From assembly GCA_018780415.1 (NCBI GenBank), contig JADMJQ010000071.1, positions 3,295-51,804 of the forward strand: a DNA stretch of 48,510 bases. The letters are read 5' to 3'. The notes below the pieces were generated by a model. That model was not told the DNA's origin and did no database searches. It was given only the letters and a program-made list of their open reading frames with translations. Source of the stretch: Roseateles sp. (GTDB lineage Bacteria > Pseudomonadota > Gammaproteobacteria > Burkholderiales > Burkholderiaceae_C). The position numbers and the translations under genes are program-made. Positions 35,147-46,519 of this stretch are shown piece by piece; positions within the stretch are counted from its first letter, which is position 1, and every line of letters begins with the position of its first letter.

Positions 35147-35997
35147 ATCAACGCAAGATGGACCCTCATCTGGAGGCCGGCAACCGGCAAAGCCTGGTGG
35201 ACTTCAGTCCCGAGCATTTCAGCTGGGCCCAACAAGGCGCGGTCGGCTTGATCACGCTGAATCGGCCCGAGCGCAAGAACCCCCTGACCTTTGCCTCCTA
35301 CGCCGAGCTGCGCGATCTGTTCCGCCGTCTTTGCCACGTTGACGAGGTACGCGCCATCGTTGTGCAAGGAGCGGGCGGCAATTTTTGCTCGGGCGGCGAT
35401 GTGCATGAAATCATCGGCCCCTTGACTCAAATGAGCATGCCCGATCTCCTGACCTTCACGCGCATGACGGGGGACTTGGTCAAGGCGATGCGCGCTTGCC
35501 CGCAGCCGGTGCTGTCGGCGATTGACGGAGTCTGCGCGGGAGCTGGGGCGATCGTGGCGATGGCCTCGGATTTGCGCGTCGGCACGGCCTGCTCCAAGAC
35601 CGCGTTTTTGTTCAGCCGCGTCGGCCTGGCCGGCTGCGATATGGGGGCTTGCGCCTTGTTGCCGCGCATCGTCGGTCAGGGCCGGGCGTCGGATCTGCTC
35701 TACAGCGGGCGCAGCCTGGGCGGTGAGGAGGGCCTCCAATGGGGTTTCCTGAACCGGCTGGTCGAGCCCGAGCACTTGTTCCAAGAGACGCTCGCCTGGG
35801 CGGAGCAGATCGCCGGCGGCCCCAGCTTCGGCCATGCGATGACCAAGAAAATGCTGCATCAGGAATGGGCCATGGGCGTGGACGAGGCGATCGAATCCGA
35901 GGCGCAGGCGCAGGCGATTTGCATGATGACGCAGGACTTTCATCGCGCCTATCAGGCTTTTGTGGCCAAAGAGCGGCCCGAGTTCAAAGGAGACTGA
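35143..35997 (+). CDS. Enoyl-CoA hydratase/isomerase family
   Basis: Start [53 protein letters not shown]. Confidence 0.88.
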   Translation: MNQRKMDPHLEAGNRQSLVDFSPEHFSWAQQGAVGLITLNRPERKNPLTFASYAELRDLFRRLCHVDEVRAIVVQGAGGNFCSGGDVHEIIGPLTQMSMPDLLTFTRMTGDLVKAMRACPQPVLSAIDGVCAGAGAIVAMASDLRVGTACSKTAFLFSRVGLAGCDMGACALLPRIVGQGRASDLLYSGRSLGGEEGLQWGFLNRLVEPEHLFQETLAWAEQIAGGPSFGHAMTKKMLHQEWAMGVDEAIESEAQAQAICMMTQDFHRAYQAFVAKERPEFKGD

Positions 35998-35999
35998 CC

Positions 36000-37151
36000 G
36001 TGCATCTCAAACACTTGGACTGGCCTTTTTTTGAGCCGCGCCATCGCGAACTGGCGCAGCAGCTGGATGCCTGGTGCGCTGAACACCTGCCGTCGGCACA
36101 TAGCCATGATGTCGATGCCGAGTGCGTTGGCCTGGTCAAGGCTCTGGGCGAAGCCGGCTGGTTGCGGCACGCGATCGCCGGCCAGGCGCTGGGCGGCTCG
36201 GCCGAGGTGATAGATACCCGCGCCATCTGCATCTTGCGCGAGACGCTGGCCCGCTACAACGGCCTGGCCGATTTCGCTTTTGCGATGCAGGGGCTGGGTT
36301 CCGGCGCGATCTCCTTGGCCGGCACAGCCGCTCAACGTCAGCGCTACTTGCCGGCGGTTGCTGAGGGCAAAGCGCTCGCTGCGTTCGCACTGTCCGAGCC
36401 CGACGCCGGCTCCGATGTGGCGGCGCTGCAGTGCAGCGCCGCCTCCGACGGTGACAGCTATGTGCTGAACGGCGAAAAGACCTGGATCTCCAACGGGGGC
36501 ATTGCCGATTTCTATATCGTCTTCGCCCGCACCTGTGAGCAGCCCGGCTCGCGCGGCATTTCGGCCTTCATCGTCGACGCCGACCTGCCCGGCTTCGAGA
36601 TCGCCGAGCGCATCCAGGTGATCGCGCCGCACCCCTTGGCCAGGTTGCGCTTCAACCATTGCCGGGTCGCCAAGAGCCAGATGATTGGTGCACCGGGTGA
36701 GGGCTTCAAGGTGGCGATGCGCACGCTCGATGTGTTCCGCACCTCGGTGGCGGCCGCTGCCTTGGGCTTTGCACGCCGCGCCTTGCAAGAAGGCTTGCAG
36801 CAGGCGAAGAGCCGTCAGATGTTCGGCGCTACCTTGGCCGAGTTGCCGCTGACGCAGGCGAAATTGGCCGATATGGCCTGCACGGTCGACAGCTCGGCGC
36901 TCTTGGTCTACCGCGCCGCCTGGCAACGCGATCAGGGTCAGGTCGTGACCCGCGAGGCGGCAATGGCCAAGCTGATGGCGACCGAGGGCGCGCAACGCGT
37001 CATCGATGCGGCCGTGCAGCTGTTTGGCGGGCGCGGCGTGCAAAGCGGCGAAATGGTGGAGTCGCTCTACCGCGAAATCCGTGCCTTGCGCATCTACGAA
37101 GGTGCCAGCGAGGTACAGCAACTGATCATTGGACGGGATCTACTCAAATGA
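36000..37151 (+). CDS. Acyl-CoA dehydrogenase
   Basis: GTG start ([11 protein letters not shown]); [56 protein letters not shown]. Confidence 0.87.
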   Translation: MHLKHLDWPFFEPRHRELAQQLDAWCAEHLPSAHSHDVDAECVGLVKALGEAGWLRHAIAGQALGGSAEVIDTRAICILRETLARYNGLADFAFAMQGLGSGAISLAGTAAQRQRYLPAVAEGKALAAFALSEPDAGSDVAALQCSAASDGDSYVLNGEKTWISNGGIADFYIVFARTCEQPGSRGISAFIVDADLPGFEIAERIQVIAPHPLARLRFNHCRVAKSQMIGAPGEGFKVAMRTLDVFRTSVAAAALGFARRALQEGLQQAKSRQMFGATLAELPLTQAKLADMACTVDSSALLVYRAAWQRDQGQVVTREAAMAKLMATEGAQRVIDAAVQLFGGRGVQSGEMVESLYREIRALRIYEGASEVQQLIIGRDLLK

Positions 37152-38779
37152 TTGCTTCCGCGCATATTGATACTTTCACGCGTGACAACTTGCCGCCTCC
37201 CGAGCTGTGGCCCGAGCTGATCTTTGAGCTGTCCGAGCTGCAATTTCCGGATCGACTCAATTGCGCCACCGAGCTCTTGGACAGCTGGATCGCAAAGGGT
37301 CAAGGCGATCGGCTGTGCCTGCGAGGCTCGGATGGCTCGCGCTGGACCTATGGCGATCTGCAAGCTCAGGCCAACCGCATCGCCCATGTGTTGGTGGCCG
37401 AGATGGGCGTGGTGCCCGGCAACCGCGTCTTGCTGCGCGGCGCCAATACGCCGGAGATGGTGGCTTGCTGGTTTGCGGTGCAAAAGGTCGGCGCGGTGGC
37501 GGTGGCCACCATGCCCTTGCTGCGCGCCAAGGAATTGATCCAGGTGATTCAAAAGGCCGAGATCAGCCACGCGCTGTGCGATATCCGTCTGGCGGACGAG
37601 TTAGCTTCGGCCACCCCGGCCTGTCCGCAGCTGCGCAGCGTGCTGCACTTTCATAGCGAGGCAAGCGACGGCCTGGAGGCGCGCGCCGCTAGACACAGCG
37701 GCGAGTTCAACAATGTCGACACCGCCGCCGATGATTGCTGCCTGATTGCCTTCACCTCCGGTACGACCGGCGCGCCCAAGGGCACCATGCATTTCCACCG
37801 CGATGTGCTGGCGATCTGCCGCTGCTGGCCGACCCATGTGCTCAAGCCCCAAGCGGACGACATCTTCATCGGCAGCCCGCCGCTGGCCTTCACCTTTGGC
37901 CTGGGCGGCTTGGTGCTGTTCCCGATGAGCGTGGGCGCGTCGGCCGTGCTGCTTGAAAAGGCCTCGCCCGAGACCTTGTTGCCGGCAATTGCCAACTACG
38001 GCGCGACGATTCTGTTCACCGCGCCGACCTCGTACCGCGCGATGGCGCCGCTGGTGGCTCAGCACGAGCTCAGCAGCCTGCGCAAATGCATCAGTGCCGG
38101 CGAGGCCTTACCGGCGGCGACGCGCAAGCTCTGGAAAGACGCCAGCGGTATAGAACTGATTGACGGCATCGGCGCGACCGAGTTGCTGCACATCTTCATC
38201 TCGCATGACGAGGCGCATGCCAAGCCGGGCGCGACGGGCCTGCCGGTGCCGGGCTACCGGGCCTGCATCTTGGGTGAGGAGGGCCAGGTCTTGCCTGCGG
38301 GCCAGGTGGGCCGGCTGGCGGTCAAGGGCCCGACCGGCTGCCGCTATCTGGCCGATGCCCGCCAGGCTAGCTATGTGCTGAAGGGCTGGAACCTGACCGG
38401 CGATGCCTATCTTCAAGACGCCGACGGCTATTTCGTCTACCAGGCGCGCACCGACGACATGATCATCTCGGGCGGCTACAACATCGCCGGCCCCGAGGTG
38501 GAATCGGCCTTGCTGGCCCACTCTGCGGTGGCGGAATGTGCGGTGATCGGCGTGGCCGACGAGGAGCGCGGCCAGATCGTCAAGGCGGCGGTGGTCTTGC
38601 GGCCCGGCTTTGAGCCCGGCCCGGAAATGGCCAAGACCTTGCAAGACTTCGTCAAAGCGAGCATTGCGCCGTACAAATACCCCCGCGCGATCGAGTTCAG
38701 ATCGGATTTGCCGCGCACCGAGACCGGCAAGCTGCAGCGCTTTCGCCTGCGCGCGCCGGACGGGGAGGCCAAGCCATGA
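37148..38779 (+). CDS. Benzoate-CoA ligase family, probable 2-aminobenzoate-CoA ligase
   Basis: 543 aa; [23 protein letters not shown]-binding motif; C-term [13 protein letters not shown]. Confidence 0.82.
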   Translation: MIASAHIDTFTRDNLPPPELWPELIFELSELQFPDRLNCATELLDSWIAKGQGDRLCLRGSDGSRWTYGDLQAQANRIAHVLVAEMGVVPGNRVLLRGANTPEMVACWFAVQKVGAVAVATMPLLRAKELIQVIQKAEISHALCDIRLADELASATPACPQLRSVLHFHSEASDGLEARAARHSGEFNNVDTAADDCCLIAFTSGTTGAPKGTMHFHRDVLAICRCWPTHVLKPQADDIFIGSPPLAFTFGLGGLVLFPMSVGASAVLLEKASPETLLPAIANYGATILFTAPTSYRAMAPLVAQHELSSLRKCISAGEALPAATRKLWKDASGIELIDGIGATELLHIFISHDEAHAKPGATGLPVPGYRACILGEEGQVLPAGQVGRLAVKGPTGCRYLADARQASYVLKGWNLTGDAYLQDADGYFVYQARTDDMIISGGYNIAGPEVESALLAHSAVAECAVIGVADEERGQIVKAAVVLRPGFEPGPEMAKTLQDFVKASIAPYKYPRAIEFRSDLPRTETGKLQRFRLRAPDGEAKP

Positions 38780-39213
38780 CGCAGAAATGGGTGTTTGAGC
38801 GCCAGGAGTTGGTACGCTTCGGCCACTGTGACCCGGCCGGCATCGTGTTCTACCCACGCTATTTCGAGATGCTGAATGCGCTGGTGGAGGACTGGTTCAC
38901 TCAGGGTTTGGGCGTGGACTATGCGCAGCTGCTGGGGCCGCGCCGCGTCGGCATGCCCTCGGTGCGGCTGAGCGCCGATTTCAAACGGGTCAGCCGCATG
39001 GGTGACATGCTGACGCAGCGCGTGGCCATCAACAAGTTGGGCCGCAGCTCACTGGGGCTGACGCTACAGTTTGACGGGTCGGATGGCGGCTGCCGGGTCG
39101 CCTTCGAGCAGGTGCTGGTCTGCACCTCGCTGGACACGCACAAGGCGCAGCCTTTTCCGCCAGATTTACGAGCCGCCTTGGAGCGAGTCACAGGAATAGC
39201 AGGAGCCGTATGA
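38776..39213 (+). CDS. Hot-dog acyl-CoA thioesterase (4-hydroxybenzoyl-CoA thioesterase family)
   Basis: RFGHCDPAGIVFYPRYFEMLNALVEDWF. Confidence 0.88.
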   Translation: MTQKWVFERQELVRFGHCDPAGIVFYPRYFEMLNALVEDWFTQGLGVDYAQLLGPRRVGMPSVRLSADFKRVSRMGDMLTQRVAINKLGRSSLGLTLQFDGSDGGCRVAFEQVLVCTSLDTHKAQPFPPDLRAALERVTGIAGAV

Positions 39214-39620
39214 GCACAACGAATAAAGAAATTTTGCAGCCAGCCGGCTGGGCGCCGCCGCGCGGCTATGCCAATGGCGTGGCGGCGAGCGGCCGCACGG
39301 TTTTTGTCGCCGGCCAGATCGGCTGGAACAGCGCTTGCCAGTTCGACAGCGATGATTTCATTGATCAGGTGCGCCAGACGCTGCTGAATATCAAGGCCAT
39401 CCTGCATGAGGCCGGCGCCACGCCCGCCCATATGACGCGGATGACTTGGTATTTGCTGGACAAAAAAGAGTACCAGGCGCGTGGCCGCGAGGTCGGCCAG
39501 GTCTACCGCGAGGTGATGGGGGCCGAGTACGCTGTCGCCATGGCGGCGGTGGTGGTGGCCGGTCTGATGGAAGATAGGGCCAAGGTCGAGATCGAAGTGA
39601 CTGCCGTTTTACCGGCTTGA
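39210..39620 (+). CDS. RidA/YjgF family protein (enamine/imine deaminase-like)
   Basis: ASGRTVFVAGQIGWN...QVRQTLLNIKAILHEAGATPAHMTRMTWYL...VEIEVTAVLP. Confidence 0.87.
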   Translation: MSTTNKEILQPAGWAPPRGYANGVAASGRTVFVAGQIGWNSACQFDSDDFIDQVRQTLLNIKAILHEAGATPAHMTRMTWYLLDKKEYQARGREVGQVYREVMGAEYAVAMAAVVVAGLMEDRAKVEIEVTAVLPA

Positions 39621-39636
39621 AAGTTTGGAATAAATC

Positions 39637-40811
<1,175 letters not shown>

Positions 40812-40815
<4 letters not shown>

Positions 40816-41144
40816 GCGTCTGAGCTGTCGTCGGTTTCAGCGATCGGCGCTGGAGCCGGCGGGCGGGGCTTCTTGACACCCGGCTTGGCCAGCAGTTCCA
40901 GGTAGAAGGCATCGGCCTTGTCGGCCGCATAGGCGTTGATGCGGCCGGTGATGTCGGCAAACTCAATCACCGCGGCGGTGGCCTCGCTGCTGCCGAAGCG
41001 GCAATCAAAGTCCCAGAAGTCCACGCCCTCGGGGCGGGCCTTGTTCTGCTCGCGTTTGATGTATTTGCGGATTTCATGCTTGATGGCTTCCAGCAGACGG
41101 TCCGGATGCTTGCCTTCAACTTGGAGTAGGAATGTTTTTTTCAT
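40812..41144 (-). CDS. DUF6172 family protein
   Basis: Likely start [51 protein letters not shown]. Confidence 0.75.
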
Positions 41145-41386
41145 GTTTTGCCTTGGGTGAGCGCAAGCGCTGTGGGCAGGATTATCCGGTGTTTGTGAAA
41201 CGGTGATGATCAAGCCCGGCGAGTGGGCCAAATAACAGGCGATACTGACCCGGCGCCATTGCGGTTGGATGGGCAACAAGGTAGAGCCGGCCCGCGAGGC
41301 TCGGCGGACCAGCAGCCGCAGACGAGCAGTCGCACCGGCCCAGGTGTCAAGCGTTACAGCATCGATGACAGGACAGGATCGCGCCC

Positions 41387-43497
41387 TTGCCTAATGCAGC
41401 GACAAGAACGATAGACCGGCCGCCCCGTGGCGTCTTGCGTGGGCTTTTGCTGACAATGCTCTCGGCCGCCTCTCAAGGCGCAGCGGCGCTGGAGGGCGTT
41501 GGCGCCGCACGGGCTGCCGCTGCGCCCTCCGTGCGGGAGGCTGCTGTTCAGTCCTCGGCTCGATTGAAGGCGTCGTTGGACCGGATCGAGCGCGCGGGCA
41601 GCAGCCATTGGCTAGAGAACGATCTGGCGCTGCTGATTTTGCAGGCACAAACCCTAACGGGCAGCGCCGAGCAGATTGAGGTGCTGGCCCTGCGCGGCAT
41701 CATCAATGCCGAACGCAGCGATCGACGCGACCTGGTTGAGCGCATCATCATGGAGTTGGAGGTCTGGCCCGATTGGGGCCAGCGCAACGCAGCACGCTTG
41801 GCGGCGTCTTACCTGCGGGCCAGGCTGCTATTGCGGGACGGCGATCCCGCCCAAGCCATCAGGGACCTGGAATGGGTGGACAGCGTGGCCGAGGGTGAGG
41901 CGAGCCTGACACTTCGTTTGCGCAACATCTTGTTGCTGGCGGCCCTGCTGTCGGACGCCGGGGATGTGGACGCTGGCATCAACACCGGTGTGATGGCCCT
42001 GCGTCTGGCCGAGCAAAGCGGCGTGTCCTGGCGGCGTGCGCAGGCACTGGTGGGGCTGTCCTTCAACTATATGCGGGCTCAGCAACTCGAGCGGGCTGAG
42101 CAACTGATTGCCGAGGCTAGCGAGGTGGCCGAGCGTGACCCCGATCCCGTTTTGATGTCACGCCTGCACAATAGCCGGGGCATGATTTACTCCGAGTTGG
42201 GCGAAGAGGGCACGGCCAGGCCATGCAGATGGCGCTGGATTACGCGCGCCAGACCGGCTCGCCGACGATGCTGGCCTTGGCGCTGGGCAATGCGGCCGAC
42301 TCGCAGCTGCGCAAGGGTGACTTCCAGAAAGCGCGCGCTTTGTCCGAAGAGGCGCTGGCCATGGCCCTGGCCACCGAAGACTTGAACAGCGAGACCTTGG
42401 CGCGACTCAACATAGGCATGGCGAAGATCGGCCTCAAGCTGATCGAAGAAGGCAAGCGCGAGGCGATTGCCGCCATCGGTGTTGATGAGGCCCAAGGTCA
42501 GTTGGCGCAGGCCGCCGATGGCTGGCTGGAACTGGCCAAACAGCTGGAGCGTTTTGGCGATTTGCCGGGCGCGGTGCTGGCCTACCACCATTACCGGGGC
42601 CTGAGTGACCGGGTGCTGCGCGATGGCAGCCGCAAGGCCGTGCTGGAGACGCAGGCTCGCTTTGACAATGAGATCCAGGCCAAGCAGATTGAGGCACTCA
42701 ATCAGAACAATCAGCTCAAGGCCGAGCAGGTGCGTACGGGCGACTTGCGGCTCAAGCTGTGGGCGGCGTTGGGCGCTTGTGTGGTGTTGTCTGGCATTTT
42801 GATGGCCCTGGCCTATCAGCGCATTCGCAAAACCAATCAGGCGCTGGCGCTCAGCAATGCTGCATTGAAGAGCCAGGGTGAGCGCGACCCGCTCACCGGC
42901 CTGGCCAATCGGCGCCATTTTCAGTCCGCCATCAAGCGACTGGCCGACCAGGGCAAGTTCATGGGCAGCGTTTTTCTGATCGATATCGACCACTTCAAAC
43001 GCATCAATGATGGCTTCGGCCATGCGGCCGGTGACATGGTGCTGGTCGAGTTGGCCGCCAGGCTGCGCGCGGTAGTGCGGGATGAAGACCTGGTGGTGCG
43101 CTGGGGCGGCGAGGAGTTTTTGATCGTCGTCGATGGCCGCCAAGTGGCGCCCGCCGCTTTGTTGGCGCAGCGTTTGCTGGACAGCATCGCCCAATCGCCC
43201 GTGCATTACGGCGAGGTCAAGATCGCAGTCACGGCCTCGATAGGCTTTGCCAACTTCCCCTTGGCGCCGCATGGTGTGGCATTGACGTGGGAGCGGGCGA
43301 TTGGATTGGTCGACGTCGTCATGTATATGGCCAAAGCACATGGGCGTAACCGCGCCTTTGGGATAGCGTCTATGGATGCCAAGGACGCGGCCGAGGTGCA
43401 GTTTTTGGCCGACCGCCTGGAGGTCGCATGGCGTGACGGGCGGGTCAGTCTGCAGGCCTTGCAAGGGTCGCTGAAGGCCGAGGAGGGTGGCGCATGA
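41387..43497 (+). pseudogene. TPR-TM-GGDEF (GGEEF) diguanylate cyclase, split by 1-nt frameshift near 42211-42222
   Basis: ORF 41387..42385 (frame 2) carries N-terminal TPR; continuation MQMALDYARQTG... TPR, TM, RWGGEEF in frame 1 (ORF 42223..43497). Total 2111 nt = 1 short of a codon multiple. Confidence 0.75.
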
Positions 43498-45545
43498 GAG
43501 GGAGTCTGCAACTGCGATCAGCGCAGCCTGTTCGCCACTGGTTCTCGGCCCTGAGCCTGGCTTGCTGCACCGTTTTTGCACAAACGCCGGCGGCACCGGA
43601 ACCCGCTCTCGCGCAAACTTTGAGTCAGCTACTGCGCCAGGGCTTTGATCACCCGCAGCAGGCCTTGTTGGCCCTGCAAAGGTTGACGGCAACGCAACAA
43701 AACCTCGGTGCCGGCGTGCAGCGTAGCTTGGCGGTCACCGAAGGACGTTTGCAGGTGATGGCGGGTGACTTTGAGGCGGCGCGGCGGATCGCGGATGTAC
43801 TGGCGCTTGACCCGGATGCGGCGCATGCCGAGTTGTTGCTGCGTGCCGAGATCGCTGACCGACTGGGGCAGTCCGAGACGGCCGCCGGGTTTGCGCAGCA
43901 GGTGCTGGACAGCTTGGCGGCGGACTGCCCACAGCAGGGTTTGGGCCAGGCGGTGCAGAGTCAGGGCTGTGATTTTCGCTTCGCCTGGAGTGTGCTGCGC
44001 ATCCTCATTCGCACCCAGTTCAAAGAGGGCGCGATGCCGCTGGCGCAAAGCTCGGCGCAATACGCACTGGCGCTTGCCGAGGCCGGCAACGACAAGGCGC
44101 TGCGGTCCTTGAGCCTGGGTCAGCTGGCACTGATTGCGCAGGCGCAGGGGTTGACCGAACAAGCCGATGGCTTTTTGGCGCAGGCGCACAAGGCCGCCCA
44201 GGGCGACCCGCTCAATTTGGCGCAGGTGAAGAACTACTTGGGTTCGGTGATGGGCTTCCGAGGCGAGGCGACCGCTCAGTTACGGGCGCTGCAAGACGGT
44301 GTGGCGCTGGCACGGCAGGCCGACGCGCCGCGACTGCAGGCCCATATGCAAAGCAATATGGCCGATGCCTATTTGCGGCTGAAGCAACCGGCGCTGGCGC
44401 TGCAGGCGTCCCAGCAGGCGCTGCCGGTCGTACTCGCCTCTAAGGACCTGCGCATCGAGCGCAGCCTGCGGCAGAACATTGCGGTCGCGCTGATTCAACT
44501 CGGCGCTTTTGACAAGGCCAGGCAGGAGTTGCAGCGCTCGATGGTCTTGCGCGGCGACTCCGCCGACCAGGGTGTGCGGGCCGAGGAGCTGCGCGAATTG
44601 GGTGAGGCCTGGGCCGCAGCAGGGCAGGCCAAGGAGGCCGTCGCGCTCTTTCATGCCGAACGCAAGCTCAGTGCCGAGTTGACCGCTCGCAATCGCGAGG
44701 TGTCGCTGCAGCAACTGAAAATCAAGTACGACAGTGATCGCAAGCAGAGTGATCTGGACCTGCTGCAGCGCGAACGCACCCTGGTCGATCAGCAATTGGC
44801 CAACCGCGGGCTGGCGCAGCAAGCGAGCGTGGCGGTTGCCGTGTTGCTGGGCCTGACCTTGGTCTTTGTGTTGCTGATGGTCGGCAAGGTACGCGCGGCG
44901 CGCCAGCGCTTGCAGGCGAATGAGCTGCTGTTGCGCGCGCAGAGCGAGCGCGACCCGCTCACCGATCTGGCCAACCGTCGCCACTTGCTGGCCGTGATGG
45001 CGCAGCAGCCCAAGGCCGAGTTCAGCGGCGCTCTGCTGATGATAGACATCGACCATTTCAAACATGTCAATGACCAATATGGGCATAGCGTCGGCGACCT
45101 GGTTATTTGTGAGGTCGCGAGGCGCATCAGCCACGCGGTGCGCGCCGAAGACCTGGTCGTGCGCTGGGGCGGTGAGGAGTTTTTGGTCTTCTCGCCCGAT
45201 GTCGATCATGAGACCTTGCACCGCTTGGCCAAACGCATCTTGATGGAGGTCGGCGCGCTGCCGGTGCAGGCCCAAGACGGGCCGCTGCGCATCACCGTGT
45301 CGATCGGTTTTGCGCATTTCCCCTTGCCGCCGGCGATGCTGGACCTGCATTGGGAGCAGGCGGTCAACTGGGCCGATATGGCGCTCTACACCGCCAAATC
45401 GCGCGGCCGCAATCAGGCCATGGGCATCGTCACCGTGTCAGCCGGCGACGCCGAGGCGCTGATGCAGATCGAGGCCGATTTCGACGCTGCCTGCTCGTCC
45501 GAACGGGTCAGTCTGCATCAGGTGCTAGGGCCGGCGGCGCTGTAG
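43494..45545 (+). CDS. TPR-TM-GGDEF diguanylate cyclase (intact paralog)
   Basis: 683 aa; coiled coil then VAVAVLLGLTLVFVLLMVGKV TM, SERDPLTDLANRRHLL, RWGGEEFLVF. Confidence 0.88.
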   Translation: MRGSLQLRSAQPVRHWFSALSLACCTVFAQTPAAPEPALAQTLSQLLRQGFDHPQQALLALQRLTATQQNLGAGVQRSLAVTEGRLQVMAGDFEAARRIADVLALDPDAAHAELLLRAEIADRLGQSETAAGFAQQVLDSLAADCPQQGLGQAVQSQGCDFRFAWSVLRILIRTQFKEGAMPLAQSSAQYALALAEAGNDKALRSLSLGQLALIAQAQGLTEQADGFLAQAHKAAQGDPLNLAQVKNYLGSVMGFRGEATAQLRALQDGVALARQADAPRLQAHMQSNMADAYLRLKQPALALQASQQALPVVLASKDLRIERSLRQNIAVALIQLGAFDKARQELQRSMVLRGDSADQGVRAEELRELGEAWAAAGQAKEAVALFHAERKLSAELTARNREVSLQQLKIKYDSDRKQSDLDLLQRERTLVDQQLANRGLAQQASVAVAVLLGLTLVFVLLMVGKVRAARQRLQANELLLRAQSERDPLTDLANRRHLLAVMAQQPKAEFSGALLMIDIDHFKHVNDQYGHSVGDLVICEVARRISHAVRAEDLVVRWGGEEFLVFSPDVDHETLHRLAKRILMEVGALPVQAQDGPLRITVSIGFAHFPLPPAMLDLHWEQAVNWADMALYTAKSRGRNQAMGIVTVSAGDAEALMQIEADFDAACSSERVSLHQVLGPAAL

Positions 45546-45557
45546 GCTGAACGGACC

Positions 45558-46343
45558 TCAGTCGCTCTTCTTGGGGCGGCCGGCCTTGATCGGCGTCAGC
45601 GCCGTCAGAATTGCGGCCAACTGCTTGTCGGTCAGGTCCATCAAGGCCTGCAGGCCGGCGCGCAGCAGCTCGCTCTTCTTGGTCGAGCGCTTGAAGCCGA
45701 TGGCGCGATCCTTCAGGCGCGCAATCAGCTCAAAGTCTGCACGCGGCATGGTGAAGCTGTCGCGCACCAGCTTGAGCTTGGGCTTGGCCTCACTGACCGC
45801 CGCGGGCTTGGCGGCGACCGGCTTGGCGACAGCTTTTGGAGCAGCTTTGGGCGCAGCTTTTGGCACCGGCTTGGCCTCTGCCTTGACGGCCTTGACTGCC
45901 TTGCTTGGAGGCGACTTTGCGGCCGGCTTTGCCACCGCAGGGGTCACGGCCTTGGTCGCCGCGGGCTTGCTGTCAACGGGCTTGGCGGGTGCTTTTGCCA
46001 CGACCTTGGCCACTGTTTTAACGGGTGCCTTGCTGGCGACCTTGACCGCCGGCTTGGCCGCGTCGGCCGCACGAGCCACTGGCCAGGCTGCAGGCTTGGC
46101 GGGCGCTTTGACGACCGGCTTTGCAAGCGTTTTGGCGACAGGCTTGGCAACTGGCTTGGCGGCGACGGCAGTGAGCGGTGCGACGGGCGCCGTTGCGGCC
46201 AGTGCTGCGGCCGGCGATGCCGCCGTCTCAGCCGGCGCGGCAGCCTGTGTGGTGACCGGGGTTGTGGCCGCGGAAGTTGTTTCAGCGATTCTGTTGGCGC
46301 TGGTGTTTTGCATGGTGCTCCTCTGGATAAATCGTATAAACAA
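45558..46343 (-). CDS. Histone-H1-like AKP-rich protein with C-terminal RHH-like domain
   Basis: AKPVAKPVAKTLAKPVVKAPAKP... low complexity; C-term DSFTMPRADFELIARLKDRAIGFKRSTKKSELLRAGLQALMDLTDKQLAAIL; likely start 46313. Confidence 0.75.
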   Translation of the reverse strand: MFIRFIQRSTMQNTSANRIAETTSAATTPVTTQAAAPAETAASPAAALAATAPVAPLTAVAAKPVAKPVAKTLAKPVVKAPAKPAAWPVARAADAAKPAVKVASKAPVKTVAKVVAKAPAKPVDSKPAATKAVTPAVAKPAAKSPPSKAVKAVKAEAKPVPKAAPKAAPKAVAKPVAAKPAAVSEAKPKLKLVRDSFTMPRADFELIARLKDRAIGFKRSTKKSELLRAGLQALMDLTDKQLAAILTALTPIKAGRPKKSD

Positions 46344-46519
46344 TTTACATCTTAAACGCAGTCAAGCGACGAGGCAAGCAAGGGCGAATTTCCAAGGGTC
46401 AGCGCCAATACCGGCACCGCACGGCCGGGCGTAGGATTTTCATCGGCGATACAAATCTAGGGCCTGGGTCGGTGCGTTGAAAAAGAGCCGCCGCTGAAGG
46501 TTCCATAAAGGAGACTGCC

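Noticed and set aside
35952-37121. 389-aa minus-strand ORF
   Set aside because: Antisense of acyl-CoA dehydrogenase; no domain.
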